A DNA stretch of 64,000 nt from contig BSWB01000005.1 in NCBI GenBank assembly GCA_033239125.1, positions 100,997,994 to 101,061,993 on the forward strand, in the 5' to 3' direction. Within the stretch, counting starts at the first letter, position 1. Every line of letters starts with the position of its first letter. Origin of the DNA: Fagopyrum homotropicum. Lineage: Eukaryota; Streptophyta; Magnoliopsida; Caryophyllales; Polygonaceae. Below are positions 10,319-23,200 of this stretch, in pieces. The notes under the pieces are model-generated. The model was not told where the DNA came from. It saw only the letters and a list, made by a program, of their open reading frames with translations, and did no database searches. A program made the translations under genes and the position numbers.

Positions 10319-10650
10319 ACGAACCCGGTTACGCTATTACTCTTTTTCTACAAATTTACCTTTACCTAAAAAATTGAAGTTATAATTATGAAGTACAACG
10401 GGAACCAATATTGTTTTTGATGATACAACTTAAAACCTTATCGGCTGAAAATCAATATTGTGGATGCAAAAACATTCTTGAAATAGGTTTATTGGTTCTT
10501 AGTTGTGCCTAGTACAACTCTCAAAATATAAATTATAACTAATATATTACTCCCGGATTTTGCTTGATAATCAACAAGACCTCATAAAAAGGAAAATAAC
10601 AAAACCTAGTTTCACTTGATGACTCATGTTGTATTTTATCTCGGAACATG
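10319..10650. other. Spacer between Ath1 and Gyp5, no gene seen
   Basis: This is AT-rich sequence with no credible ORF. An imperfect inverted repeat is visible: GTTATAATTATGAAGTACAAC and GGAACCAATA near 10378-10415, against their reverse complements near 10490-10538. It may be remnant of a small fold-back element, but target duplications are not clear. Confidence 0.4.
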
Positions 10651-10655
10651 ACTTC

Positions 10656-11763
10656 TGTAACACCCCAAATCCGTGGGACTCGGAGTGCCACATTGGGCTA
10701 GGATCTCACGATGGATCCTGACCCTAGCCTGACAACAAGTTCAATGGACCATACAATATGAAATTGATAGATATAAAACAAATACATAAAACTGTATAAA
10801 ACCGTACAACCCAAAAGGTAACACAATATAGCCGAGTATGAAACATAACACCCTCACACAGGAGGTAACAAAAGACCAACCTCACGCAGGAGGGAAAGAT
10901 AACAAACCCAAAATCCCACACAACCTATGTACGAGACGTCCTCGGCCTGCCACTCTGTTAGATCACCCAGCAGCATGCGTATCCTGTGGGGTATCTACAA
11001 CATGGTAATAAACCATTAGCTATCCATACACATATAAAGGGTAATGCATATGCACAATCACAAGTAAGGGAAAATAAACACGTCAGCCTGCTTCCACTCA
11101 TTTACCCATTTAATCATCTCAAAATAATGGTCATTCACTCAAATCGTATAGATATAATATATATGAAACTATGTGACACGAGGACCGATACATCCTCGCC
11201 TCTGAGCCTGCTAGCCAGCCGTACTAGTATCGGTAACATAATATGTGTACCCTATGGGAGTGGATTGCGCCCTTCCTGTAAACCGGTCTGACCTGACCCA
11301 AGAGAACCTCCCAGACTCCACGGCGGGATAAAAGGGAAAGGTTATCACAGCCACGCATATGGGGCAATCAATAAAACATAGGTCGGTAAATACGAGATCA
11401 CATGCTATCATAGCAAACATACAAGCACACACCACTCATGCAAACACCTAGTATAAGGATGACAGCTAAGTAAGTCCTACGGACTTACCTCAACCTCGAT
11501 CACAACTCAACCACGATCACCTCTACACTAGAGGGACAACACAACCTATAAACAAGGCATAAGGAGATATATCAGACTCCTAACCACATCAGGGTCACAC
11601 CTAGACCCAAAGGGACCCAAAGGATCAACCTCAACCTCACTCACAACCTAACGAACCTTAAAAGCCATACAAGGCATAAGCCGATCAGAAACATCAACAA
11701 AACTCAACCTCACATATCTAGCATGATCCTAACCACTCATACTAGGAAAGGTGGGAACAAAGG
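10656..11763 (-). repeat. Gyp5 left LTR, first segment (3' LTR of a minus-strand element)
   Basis: 1108 bp colinear with 58891-60000 of the right LTR, starting TGTAACACCCC. It is cut at 11763 by the insertion of Ath2; the last five bases AAAGG (11759-11763) are the Ath2 target duplication. The LTR continues at 34283-34300 and 45713-46479. Confidence 0.9.
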
Positions 11764-13589
11764 TGATAACATGATTTATGACGTTAGTCTAGGCATCTAT
11801 TTAGATAGTTTTTCCCGCTATTTATGCATAGTTTGGCATTAGTTCGTGACTGTTTGCACTTAATTCATGTATGTTGTCGAGATAGACGTCTACACGGACT
11901 TTTGCATGTTTTGTAGGTATTTTGGGAGCCTTTGGAGCTTAATCGATACATTCGAGGATCGTTCCTCGTAATGATACATTTCCGAACTCATTGGGAAGCA
12001 AGTTAGGAGCTAAGGAGAACACATAAGACCATGTTGGTGCATACCTTGCACCAACTCATGGCTCAACGATAAAAAGAGGGCTGAAACACCAGAATCACGG
12101 TCACTGGTACTTCCACAGCCGTGGAATGGACCGTGATTCCCTCTGGACAGCTGGGACAGCTGTCCTACGATCTCCATAACCGACTCTTGCAAATGGTGAA
12201 GGCTATAAGTACTCTTGTAGTATGAATCTAAAGGGGGACATCTCCTCTCCCACACACACCTTCTTCGACATTCTCTTATTGTGATTGGAGCTACTCTTGG
12301 AGGGGAGGAAATACTCTTATTTGGAGGAGAAGAATAAGAACATTAGTTTTCATAGTTTTGCTAATTTTTTAGTGGTTTTGAGTGAGTCTTAATGAAGACA
12401 TTTGCTAGGGTTATAAGAAACGATTCAAACCTTCTTTTGAAGGGCTGTAAGTCCTTCTTAACTTTTATTCAGCTTGTTTTCTTGTTCTACTTGTTTCATC
12501 TCTCTTTCATTTCATTATCTTGGTATGGAAGCTATGAATGTATGCTTGTTAAGTTTGATTGTTAAGATGCATGTTGTTGGCTAAATAGATGCGATTCTAG
12601 GGTAAGGAAATGATGGTTATGGCTTGGACTATGATAGGATATACTTAAACGTACTTGTGGATGATTTGTTTTCTCGAACCTAGCTACTGTTGTAAATCAC
12701 GGTTTGTTCTTGCAAGACCACGGCTATGGAAGTGGATGAACTACCCGTGATTTTGTCTGACTTGCTGGTATTGATAAATCTGAATGTTAGGATGTTAGAT
12801 TGTTGAAATCCTAGTGTTTGTTAAGCTTAATCTAGCCTAGGGTGACCTAATTCCAGCAATCTAAGTGAGGGGAGAGACCTACCCGATGATTTCCGATCTT
12901 AAGTGCCTTAGATGACGAACTCTAGGTAGTAGTGAGCCTCATAAGCCGCTATTGGATTGAGTGTGCTAGGATTGATGTTTAGGACTTGCCTTCCCGAGAC
13001 TTACCCGGTAAGGAGAGGTTAGATCCCTAGATAGCAATCCGGTTTGTGTAGATTTCCTAACCTTAAGCTCTTTGAGACTTACCCTGTGATAAGACCTTAG
13101 GAACGGACTAGTGGACCATGAGACCTACCCGGTGATTGATCCCGATTTAGAAACACCCAATCCCAACATACCATAGTTGATCCAAGGAATGATTAGAAGC
13201 TTGAATCTAATGCCATAACCGAAATTTCTAACCCCTAGAATCCGCTTTTTTCTCTTTGATTACCTACTTCGTGTTTGTGTTTGCTTATTTGTGTTGCTAG
13301 CTTAGTTGTTTGTTAATCTTGCATGATATTGTGATCTTTGATTGATCACCACAAAACCAATCAAAAAACATTGAGATTTTCATTTCTTTATTTCTTTCTC
13401 CTTTCTTAGCCTAGATCTACACTATCCTTAGTCACTAATTGATTCAATTTCACCTTAGTCTTTGTGTTCGACCTCGAAATACTATCCTTACTACAAAACG
13501 ACCCATACACTGTGGGTTCGCTAGGAGTTAGGAAAAATATATTGAGTTATAAATTTAAGACTTTTGCGTGTCACGCTTCTAGCGTAACA
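11764..13589 (+). repeat. Ath2 5' LTR
   Basis: 1826 bp. A palindromic unit at about 12093-12139 has outer arms AATCACGGTC and GACCGTGATT around CCACAGCCGTGG (12113-12124). A weak TATAAGT lies at 12204-12210. A second unit in the leader part (12694-12757) centres on CCACGGCTATGG (12718-12729). Four copies of a GAGACYTACCCGGTRA-like motif lie between about 12870 and 13140. Confidence 0.9.
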
Positions 13590-13595
13590 AGTTTT

Positions 13596-13611
13596 TGGCG
13601 CCGTTGCCGGG
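13596..13611 (+). other. Ath2 primer binding site, tRNA-Asp type
   Basis: TGGCGCCGTTGCCGGG, six bases after the LTR end, is complementary to the 3' end of plant tRNA-Asp (CCCGGCAACGGCGCCA), the usual Athila primer. Confidence 0.9.
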
Positions 13612-13730
13612 CACTAGGTCTAGATTGAGTCATTTTTGTGATTGTTTATAGTTTAGGTCTTTCTTGTTACTTTTGATCTTGTTTGGTTTGTGTCTTTGCA
13701 TTTTCAGGACAAATCTCATTCTTTAGGTGC

Positions 13731-16700
13731 ATGCGAAGATCTCGTGGCAAGGATTTAGCTCCATTCGATCCCGAACCGGTGAAAAACCTTAAAGCTAGAT
13801 CTAAAAGCATTAAGAAGAAGAAGGAGATGGCCGCAAGAGATCTTCAAGCTGAGTTGGATGAGGCTTTAGAGCAAATTCAGTTAAGAGATGAACTCCTGGA
13901 GAATGAGAGGAGACTTGCCAATGAGAGGCAAGAAGCAACTAGGAGGGAAATTGAAGAGATAAGGCAAGCTCTTGTGCAAAGAGAGCTTAATCGTCAACAA
14001 CCTCCACCACCACCACCACCGCAGCCGGCGATTAATATTCTGTTTGAACCGATCATGATTGAGGAGCCACAAACGTTAGGGCAACGTACGGATCCGGATC
14101 AAAGAGTGCACCATCCGGGTGTGAACTTAGGAGATCCCGCAACCCATGATTATGAGCTCCGCCCTCAAGTGCTACAAATGATCCGGCATAATCAATTTGG
14201 AGGGATGGAGGAGAGTCTCCTCATCAACACTTGATGAACTATGAGATCTTGATGGAGACTCTAAGACCGCCTAGATTGGAGAACAACAACCATAAGCTTA
14301 GGTCTTTTTCCTTCTCACTTAAGGATAAAGCCTTGGCTTGGTACCAATCGATTTCACTAGGGCGTGTGAGTACTTGGGAGGAGATGACAACCGAGTTCTT
14401 GACTATGTTCTTCCCACCTTCCAAAACAACCGAGCTAAGAGGGAAGATCAATGCCTTCGTGATGAAGGATAGAGAAAGCCTATTCAAGTCTTGGGAGAGG
14501 TTCAAGGACCTCATCCTAGATTGTCCACACCATTGTATACCAAAAATAGAGCTTTTGGAGATCTACTTCAAGGGACTTGATGAAGATAGCCAATTCAAGC
14601 TTCAATCTCTTTCCGGTGGAACATTTATAGAGAAAAATATTGATGATGCTTGGGAGTTTGTAGAGAAACAAGCTTTGGTGATAGAGAAGTACTCCCATAG
14701 GAAGAGTGATGGGAGAAAACTGGGAGTTTATGAAGTCAGTGAAGTCACCATGAGCAATTACAAGCTCGATGCAATCAACAATGAGCTTAAGTCTTTTAGG
14801 GAGTTGTGTGCTACAAATTTGAAGAATCAAGCAAGCCCTCAAGTGCAAGTGCAAGCAAACTTTGTCTTCCAATGAGGAAGATGTGAACTACATGGGAAGG
14901 GGCAATTATAACAATTATCAAGGCCCAAGGAACTTCAACAACAACAACCGGCAATTCACAATTACCGGCCTAACCACAACCATCCCGGGTTTTCCTATTC
15001 TAACCCGGATGGAGCCTTGAACCCTCCCGGATCCACAAGCGCACCACCACCACCTAAGGCTTCACAAGAACCTCCACCCGGATTTACTCAACCGCCAAAG
15101 GATAGAACCGAGATGATGTTTGAGCAATTTCTTGGAAGGTTGAGTGGTCTTGAGAGCACGGTGACATCAATTTCTAAGGCTCAAAAGGTGCTAGAAGCAC
15201 AAGTGTTCTAAAAGGCAGGTGAAGCTCATAAAGATCCGGGAAAGCTTCCCGGAAGAACCGAAGATAACCCAAGAGGCCAAGTGTTGGCCATCACAACAAG
15301 GAGTAGGCTGAGCATGAAGGATCCCTTCCCTAAGGGAAATGATAAGGGAAATCAAGTGGTGATAGAAGAAGAGACATTGCAAGAAGAAGGAGGAAAGAGC
15401 AAGGAAGATGAGCCAACATATGTGGCACCACCTCCATACAAGCCACCACTACCATTCCCACAATCTCGAGCAAGAGCTCGCTTGGACAAGCATTTCGGTA
15501 AATTTCTTGAACTTATGTCTAAATTGTATATTAACATTCCGTTCATTGATGCTATTCTAGGTATGCCAGCCTACGGAAAATTCTTGAAGGAGATACTCTC
15601 CAACAAAAGGAAGTTGGAGGAGTATGGAGAAGTGAGGATGACAAAGAGGTCCTCGGAATTGATTCAAACCATGAAGGAGGAGATGCCTCCTAAGCTAAGA
15701 GATCCCGGATCTTTTTGTGTGCCAGTTGGAGTGGGGGAAGTGAAGTATGAAGCCCTATGTGATCTTGGAGCAAGTGTAAGCATAATCCCGCTTGCACTTT
15801 GCAACAAGGTTGGACTAGGAGAGCTAAAGCCGGTCAAGATGACCCTCTATATGGCGGACCGTTCAATTACTCACCCGGTTGGAATCTTGGAAGACATACC
15901 GGTGCAACTCGGGAAGTTCTATGTGCCAATAGACTTCGTTGTTTTGGACATCTCGGCGGACTATCCAGTTCCTATCATCTTAGGGAGGCCTTTCTTAGCC
16001 ACATCCGGATGTTTGGTGCATTGCAAAAATGGATTTCTCTCTTTCAACATTGGAGAAGAGAATATTAAGTTCAAATTATCCACAATGATGAAGGGGCCAA
16101 CCCTTGGTGAAGATGTGTTCAACGTTGTCGAGCAAGAAGAATGTAGAGAAGTTGTGAGCTCGATCTTGATCAAGGACCCCTTAGAGAAGGTTCTTAGTTT
16201 AAGTTTGATGGAGGAAGGGTTTGAAGATGATTACAATGAGGAAATCAAGGCCTTGGATGCATTGGAAAAGGAGACAAGTGCTGAATTTGAAGTGCACGAA
16301 TATATGCTGAAAAGCTGTAGGAATCACGGTCTGCCACCCAGAACCACAGCCGTGATTTATCCCGTGGAACTCTCTGGAATGCTCCACGGTGCCAGCTTCT
16401 CAGGTTCCACGCCCGGGGTTTTGCCAGAGACCGTGATTTTTCCCGTGGTTTCTCCAGAAAGTGCTTTAGTGGTTGATCAAGCTTCAAGGAGCCTTGAGGA
16501 GTATTCCATAGCTTTGGAATCATCTCAACCTACATTATATGGAGCGTCTCCAATCAATAAAGGTCCTCCTAAACTTGAACTTAAACCCCTCCCCTCTCAT
16601 TTGAAGTATGCTTTTCTTGGTGAAAATTCTACTTATCCTGTGATTGTTAATGCATGCTTGAATGATGATGAGTTGAATAGATTATTGCATGAGTTGAGAT

Positions 16701-18327
16701 TGCATAGGAGAGCTATAAGCTATACCATTGTTGACTTAGTTGGAATTAAACCCTCTTTGTGCATGCATAAGATCTTAATGGAAGACAACCAAAAACCTTC
16801 AATTGAAGCTCAAAGAAGACTAAACCATATCATGAAAGAAGTAGTAAAGAAAGAGATCCTTAAATTGCTGGATGCGGGAATCATTTTCCCGATTTCGGTT
16901 AGTAAGTGGGTTAGTCCCGCGCATGTGGTTCCTAAGAAGGGTGGGATGACCGTAGTGACTAATGAGAATAATGAACTAATCCCTACTAGGACGGTTACGG
17001 GATGGAGGATGTGTATAGACTATAGGAAACTAAATGTGGCCTCTAGGAAAGATCACTTCCCTCTTCCCTTTATTGACCAAATGCTAGAGAGATTAGCTCA
17101 AAATTCCCACTTTTGCTATTTAGATGGCTATAGTGGATTCTTCCGAATCCCTATCCACCCCGATGACCAAGAGAAAACTACATTCTCATGTCCTTGGGGT
17201 ACATTTGCATATAGGAGAATGCCATTTGGGTTGTGTAATGCACCCGCCACCTTTCAAAGGCGTATGATGGCTATCTTTTTTGAATATATTGAAAACATCA
17301 TGGAAGTGTTTATTGATGATTTCTCTGTTTATGGATCTTCATTTGATGATTGTTTAGCTAACTTATCTTTGGTGCTTAAAAGATGTGAGGAGACTAATCT
17401 AGTCTTGAATTGGGAGAAATGCCACTTCATGGAAAGTGAAGGTATTGTATTGGGACACTTGGTGTCCAACCGAGGCATTGAGGTTGATAGGGCTAAGATA
17501 GAAACAATAGAGAAGTTGCCACCACCTACCTCGGTGAAGGGGGTAAGGAGTTTCTTAGGGCATGCCGGTTTTTACCGTAGATTCATAAAACATTTCTCTA
17601 AAATTTCTAAGCCTCTTACTAACCTACTAATGAAAGATGTTGAGTTTGTTTTCTCCAAGGATTGCCTTGAGGCTTTTTGTAGGTTGAAGAATGCTTTGAT
17701 CTCCGCACCTATCATGCAACCTCCGGATTGGAGTTTACCGTTTGAGATCATGTGTGACGCGAGTGATGTAGATGTTGGGGCTGTTTTGGGACAAAGGAAA
17801 GATTTGCTTACACATGCCATCTATTATGCTAGCAAGACGCTAGATGATGCCCAACTCAATTATGCTACCACCAAGAAGGAGTTGTTAGCGGTTGTGTATG
17901 CATTTGAGAAGTTCCGCTCGTATCTTGTTGGAGCGAAGGTCATTGTGTATACGGATCATGCTGCGATCCGTTATATCCTTACAAAGAAGGATGCCAAGCC
18001 TCGTTTGACTCGATGTATCCTTCTTCTTCAAGAGTTTGATTTGGACATCCGGGATAAGAAAGGGTGCGAAAATTCTATGGCAGATCACCTTCGTAGACTC
18101 CCACCATTGGAGATTGAGAGAGATGACATCCCGATTGATGATTCGTTCCGGGATGAGCAATTACAAATGGTGGAGGAGTGCTTGCTTCAAGTGTCAAGGG
18201 GTAATGAGCCATGGCATGCGGATATAGTGAACTATTTCATTTGTGAAGAGGTGCCACCCGGTCTATCGTATGCCCAAAGGAAAAAGTTCTTCAAGGATGT
18301 GAGGCATTACTATTGGAGTGAACCGCT
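13731..18327 (+). pseudogene. Ath2 gag-pol, first part, disrupted
   Basis: Start ATG at 13731 (MRRSRGKDL...), the same start as in Ath3 and Ath4. A Gag coiled-coil (about 13830-14000) leads to a His/Pro-rich stretch and the Athila Gag core (14100-14860, with WYQS and TWEEMTTEFLT). A one-base loss near 14205 shifts frame, two further indels near 14860-14960 follow, and TAA at 15209-15211 interrupts the Gag tail. From 15281 the frame is open through protease (DLGAS near 15760), the motif linker (about 16310-16460), RT (FIDD near 17310) and RNase H. Ath3 has inserted at 18327, after RNase H and before the integrase zinc finger. Reading past the junction gives a false tail of Ath3 LTR residues to 18484. 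Confidence 0.9.
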
Positions 18328-20076
18328 TGATAGCATGAATTATAGTCTATATTTTGGGGTTTGTTTAGACGTTTTATCTTCAATAATCTGCATGTTTGTA
18401 TGTATAATATGTGATTATATTACCATTTCATCTACCTTTGCGGGAATCGAGGTCTGCACCAAGTTTTGTTGTAATCGTAGGTAAAATGGCACGTTTTGCA
18501 TCAAAAAGGAGCAAAAGGAGTTATGGAGTCATTGGAGCTACATTCAGGAACATAAGAAAACATCCAGGAAGCATAGCCATGGATTAAAGATTCACTTTGG
18601 ACCAGATTTGAGAGATTTCACATTCAGTTGTGACTCACCTCGGTTGACTACAGAGTCACCTCGACCGAGGTGATCTAGAGAAGTCGACTCGACCGAGGCG
18701 AACACCTGGGACGCGGCGAGAATATTTTATTCTTGGCTGAGATCTTTTATCTTTGGAAAGAGATCTTATATTTTTGGGCTTGGCTCTTGGAAGGAAGAAG
18801 ATATGCTAGATCATATATTTTACCTATTTTTATGGGAAGAGATCTTTCTAAGATATCTTATCTTTGGAGAGTAATTTTCCTATAAAAAGGGTTGGATTTT
18901 TCACAAATCCATATCATGCTATACCACCGATTGTTTTTATACATCGCAGTAACCATACTCTAGTTGGGGGATTCGAAGAACCTTTTTGAAGGTTGAAGGA
19001 AGAAAGTCTATAGCTTTTATAGCTTTTTGAAGGGTTTTTGTAAGATCATCTTAGATTCCCTTCTTTGTCATTGTCTTGTTGGATTTCTATCCAAGGAACG
19101 CTTGTTGGTTATATAATTGATTCAGTTATTGAAGCCTTTCTCTTAAGGTTTTCTTGTTCAATTATTCTCTTTCTTCCCATATATTTGATTAATACTTTCA
19201 TGATGATGAGTGACTAATCTCTTTGTGTGATTCTAGGGTGATTGGCTGAAGGTTGTGGGAAAAACAATGATAGAATGATCTTAATCACAGTAGGACCCTG
19301 ATAGTTCGAGTCTTTACCTTAACCCTAAGCATCTCGCTCAGTCGATGAAAATCTCGGCCGGGGTGGAATTCATCTGACTGAGGTGACTTATCTGATCCGA
19401 AACTGAGAGTTAAGTGTTAGAGTTTGCCAAATCCTATTCTTATTACACCTTTCCTGGTTCAATTAAAGCCTATGATGAGACTTACCCGGTAATTCCTTAG
19501 TTTGTTTACCTAAGATCATAAGTGTAGGTAATAAAGGTTTATCCTTTATTGGGGTTTGAGTGTGCTTTCATCCGATCTTTGTGAGTTAGCCTGAGACTTA
19601 CCCGGTAAAGGTTGATTCTATTCCCTTAGATGGTGTGTTAGTTTGAGGTTATAGTTCTTTAACTTAATTCCTTGAGACTTACCCGGTAATAGGAGTTACG
19701 GTTTTGGATTAGTGAGTAGTGAGACTTACCCGGTGATCTATTCCACTTTAGCAACACCTTCCCTATGCAAAAATCTCAGCTTTGTCCACTTATCTTTAGA
19801 TCTTGAGTTGGAACCACAACTAGATGCTTTAATCCCTAGAATTGCATATTTCCTTTATTGACTTCTATCATCTTTGATTGTTTTAATTGCTTTGTGGTTA
19901 GTAATTGCTAAAGCTTACCGTTATCGACTTTTTTTCACTAAGTCCCTGTGATCGACCCCTGGAATTTCTTGCTTTTTTACTACGATTGACCCGTACACTG
20001 CGGGTTCGCATCCTTGTTTTAAGCTTACCTCTAGGGTTATAAATTGAAAGCTTGCACACACCATTTGGAGCGAACA
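18328..20076 (+). repeat. Ath3 5' LTR
   Basis: 1749 bp with TATAAAAAGG at 18881-18890. Upstream lies the motif array (18638-18705) with CACCTCGACCGAGGTG at 18657-18672. In the leader part, a nested inverted repeat (19330-19386) has arms CATCTCGCTCAGTCGATGAA and TTCATCTGACTGAGGTGA around ATCTCGGCCGGGGTGG. Four copies of GAGACTTACCCGGT lie between about 19485 and 19735. Confidence 0.92.
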
Positions 20077-20082
20077 AGTTTT

Positions 20083-20100
20083 TGGTGCCGTTGCCAGGGA
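20083..20100 (+). other. Ath3 primer binding site, tRNA-Asp type with two mismatches
   Basis: TGGTGCCGTTGCCAGGGA, six bases after the LTR. It matches the tRNA-Asp complement except at two positions, both C-to-T or G-to-A type changes. Confidence 0.85.
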
Positions 20101-20203
20101 CTTGGTCTAGACCGAGCCGGTTACGGTTTGCTTTTGGGGCACTTGCCCCCGTGTCTACTAACCACTCTACTTGAGTGACTTTTGCAGGTTCTTTCTAAGG
20201 TTT

Positions 20204-23200
20204 ATGCGAAGAACCCGCTTTGGGAAGGAAATCGTTCCTTACGATCCCGAACCAGAAAAGACATACAAACCACGCTTAAGAGAAGCAAAGATGGTCAACC
20301 AAGACAATCGCGATCTTGAGGCCGAGTTGAAAGAGGCGTTAGAACAGCTACGCCTCAGCAGGGAAGAACTAAGGCAAGAGAAAGAGGAAACTCGCACCAG
20401 GACTGAAGCGATCGAAGCAGATATGGCAGCCTTACGAGACAAATATCAACTTCGATCGAGGGAAGATCCAGTTCCCGATGCTGGACCGATGCAGGTCCCA
20501 GTTGCAGACCCTCGACCGAGGCAGGTCCCAGTACCTGACGCCCCGGCCGAGGTACTTCCACCTCGGATGCCAGTCCGAGGCGCTCTTTTTGCAGGAATCC
20601 CACAAACCCTAGGTCAAAGGATGGACCCCAATCAACAACTGAGGCGTCCAGGAGTTAACCTAGGAGATCCAGGGGACCATGACTACGAACTTCGACCGCA
20701 AGTTTTGTCCATGATTCGCCAATGCCAGTTCGGAGGGCTAGAGAAGGAATCCCCACATCAACATCTTCAAAACTATGAGATCTTGATGGAGACCTTGAGA
20801 CCCTCAAGGATTGAAAATAACAACTACAAGCTAAGACCTTTTTACTTTTCTTTAAAAGATAGAGCTCTTACTTGGTATCAATCTCTTCCTCCAGGAAAAA
20901 TTAGCACTTGGGAGGAGATGACTACGGAATTCTTGACTAAATTCTTTCTCCCCTCTAGGACCGCTGAAATGAGAGGGAAGATTAATGCATTCATTATGAA
21001 GGACAAGGAGAGCTTGTCCAAGTCATGGGAGAGGTTCAAGGACATTCTTTTGGGTTGCCCACATCATGGGATTCCAAAGATAGAGTTGTTGGAGATATAC
21101 TTCAAGGGACTGGACGGAAGCACCCAGTTCAACCTCTAACTACTCTCCGCCGGTACATTTATGGACATGGCGATTGACGAAGCTTGGGACTTTATCGAGA
21201 AACAAGCTTTGCATATGGAGAAGTACACCCATCAAGGAGCTGAAGGTGGAGTTAAAAGAGTTAACTTCCAAGATACTCAGCCTAACAACAATCAACTCAC
21301 GTCTTTGAAGAATGACGTGAAGCAATTGAAGGAACTCTTGGTTGCTCAAACCAAGAAGGAAGATCAAGGACAAAGGAACAACAACAATGGATTCCGTAAC
21401 AACAACAACGGTTCCCGGAACAACAACTACAACAACAACAATAGAGGATCCAACAACAATAATTGGAGGGCGAACAACCAAATTCTAGTAACAATCATTC
21501 TAACTCCAATTCTAACAAATCCTCTAGTCCTGTCCTCTCTTCCCCTTCTTCTCTTCTACTCCATTAAAGAGCCAGGGGCAAGGATCAAGTTCGTCTCAGC
21601 CGAAAAAGAAAGACGTGATGCTGGAGGCCATCTTGATCAAGCTTAGTGCTATGGAGACTTCTATGACTTCATTTTCGAAGGCCCAAAAGACCTTTGAACA
21701 ACAACTTGCTAGTAGGGCGAATGAAGCGCCAAGAGATCCAGGGAAGCTTCCAGCAAGGATAGAAAACAACCCTAAGGGCCAGATTATGGCCATAACTATG
21801 AGGAGTGGACTGAAAACTGCAGATCCAGTGCCTCGGTCGGTGCTAGTACCGACGAAGACCACCTCGGTCCAGGTGCAGTCGAAGAATACTTCGGCCGAGA
21901 TGCCAACCGAGGTGGAGCCATTGAAAGTGGAGGGGAAAACTGAAGTTTATGTTTCACCTCCTGCATACAAACCACCACTTCCATTCCCTCAGTCAAGGGC
22001 CAGAGCACATCTAGACAAGCACTTTGGTAAGTTCCTTGACTTGATGAATAAACTGCACATTAACATTCCTTTCCTTGATGCTATTCTAGGGATGCCCGCA
22101 TATGGGAAGTTCTTGAAAGAGATCTTATCAAGAAAGAGGAAACTGGAAGATTTTGGTGAAGTAAGGATGACATCTAAATCCTCAGAGCTTATTCAAATCA
22201 TGAAGGAGAAGATGCCACCTAAGTTGAGAGATCCCGGCTCCTTTTGCATTCCCATTCAAGTTGGGGATGTCAATTGTGAAGCCTTATGCGATCTAGGAGC
22301 CAGCGTGAGCATCATTCCGCTGGAGCTATGTGTGAAGAACGGACTTGGAGAGCCCAAGCCGGTCAAGATCCGATTGTACATGGCGGACCGCTCCATTACC
22401 CATCCCGTGGGCATTTTGGAAGACATTCCGGTCAAGTTAGGTAACTTCTATTTACCAATAGACTTTGTTGTACTTGACATTCCCGCAGATTATCCTGTTC
22501 CTATTATTCTTGGGAGGCCATTTCTAGCAACTTCGGGTTGCGACGTGGATTGTAAGAACGCCAAGTTGAAATTCAACATTGGTGGAGATGAAGTGGAGTT
22601 CACACTACTTGCGGCCATGAAAGGAGAGCAACTAAGCGATGATATCTTCAACATCTACGATGAAGAAGAATCAAGGGAACTGGTGAGCTCTATCCTTATT
22701 AACGATCCACTTGAACGAGTTATTAGTTTTAGTTTAAATAAGGAAGGTATAGATGCTTCTTGTGATGCAGATATACGGAGCTTGAAGGCACTGGAAGAAG
22801 ATCTAGGAGCTAAAATTGAGAAGCTAATCCAGGAGACGAAGATCTCCAGTTCCAGTTGCAGTACCTCGACCGAGGCACTTTCTGGACTGAGTGAGGCGAT
22901 CGAAGAACATCTCGGTCAACGCCTTTGCGCCTCGACCGAGGTCGATGGCGAGATGATGTCAACTGAGACTGCTGAGAATAACAAACTTCTTACTCCCTTC
23001 TCTGACATTCATCCTCAGTTGGTGGAACATTCTATCCACCAACTTTCTGATAATAAAGGACCTTGGTATGCTGATATTGTGAATTATCTTGTTTGCCAGG
23101 AAATACCGCCCGGATTGACGTACTCTCAAAAGAAGAGATTCTTCAAAGACGTACGCCATTACTACTGGGATGAACCGCTGCTATTCAAGCGCGGGCCGGA

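Noticed and set aside
18328..18484. C-terminal extension of the Ath2 polyprotein into Ath3
   Set aside because: The reading frame runs on into the Ath3 LTR by chance; the target duplication and LTR start at 18328 show it is a junction artefact.
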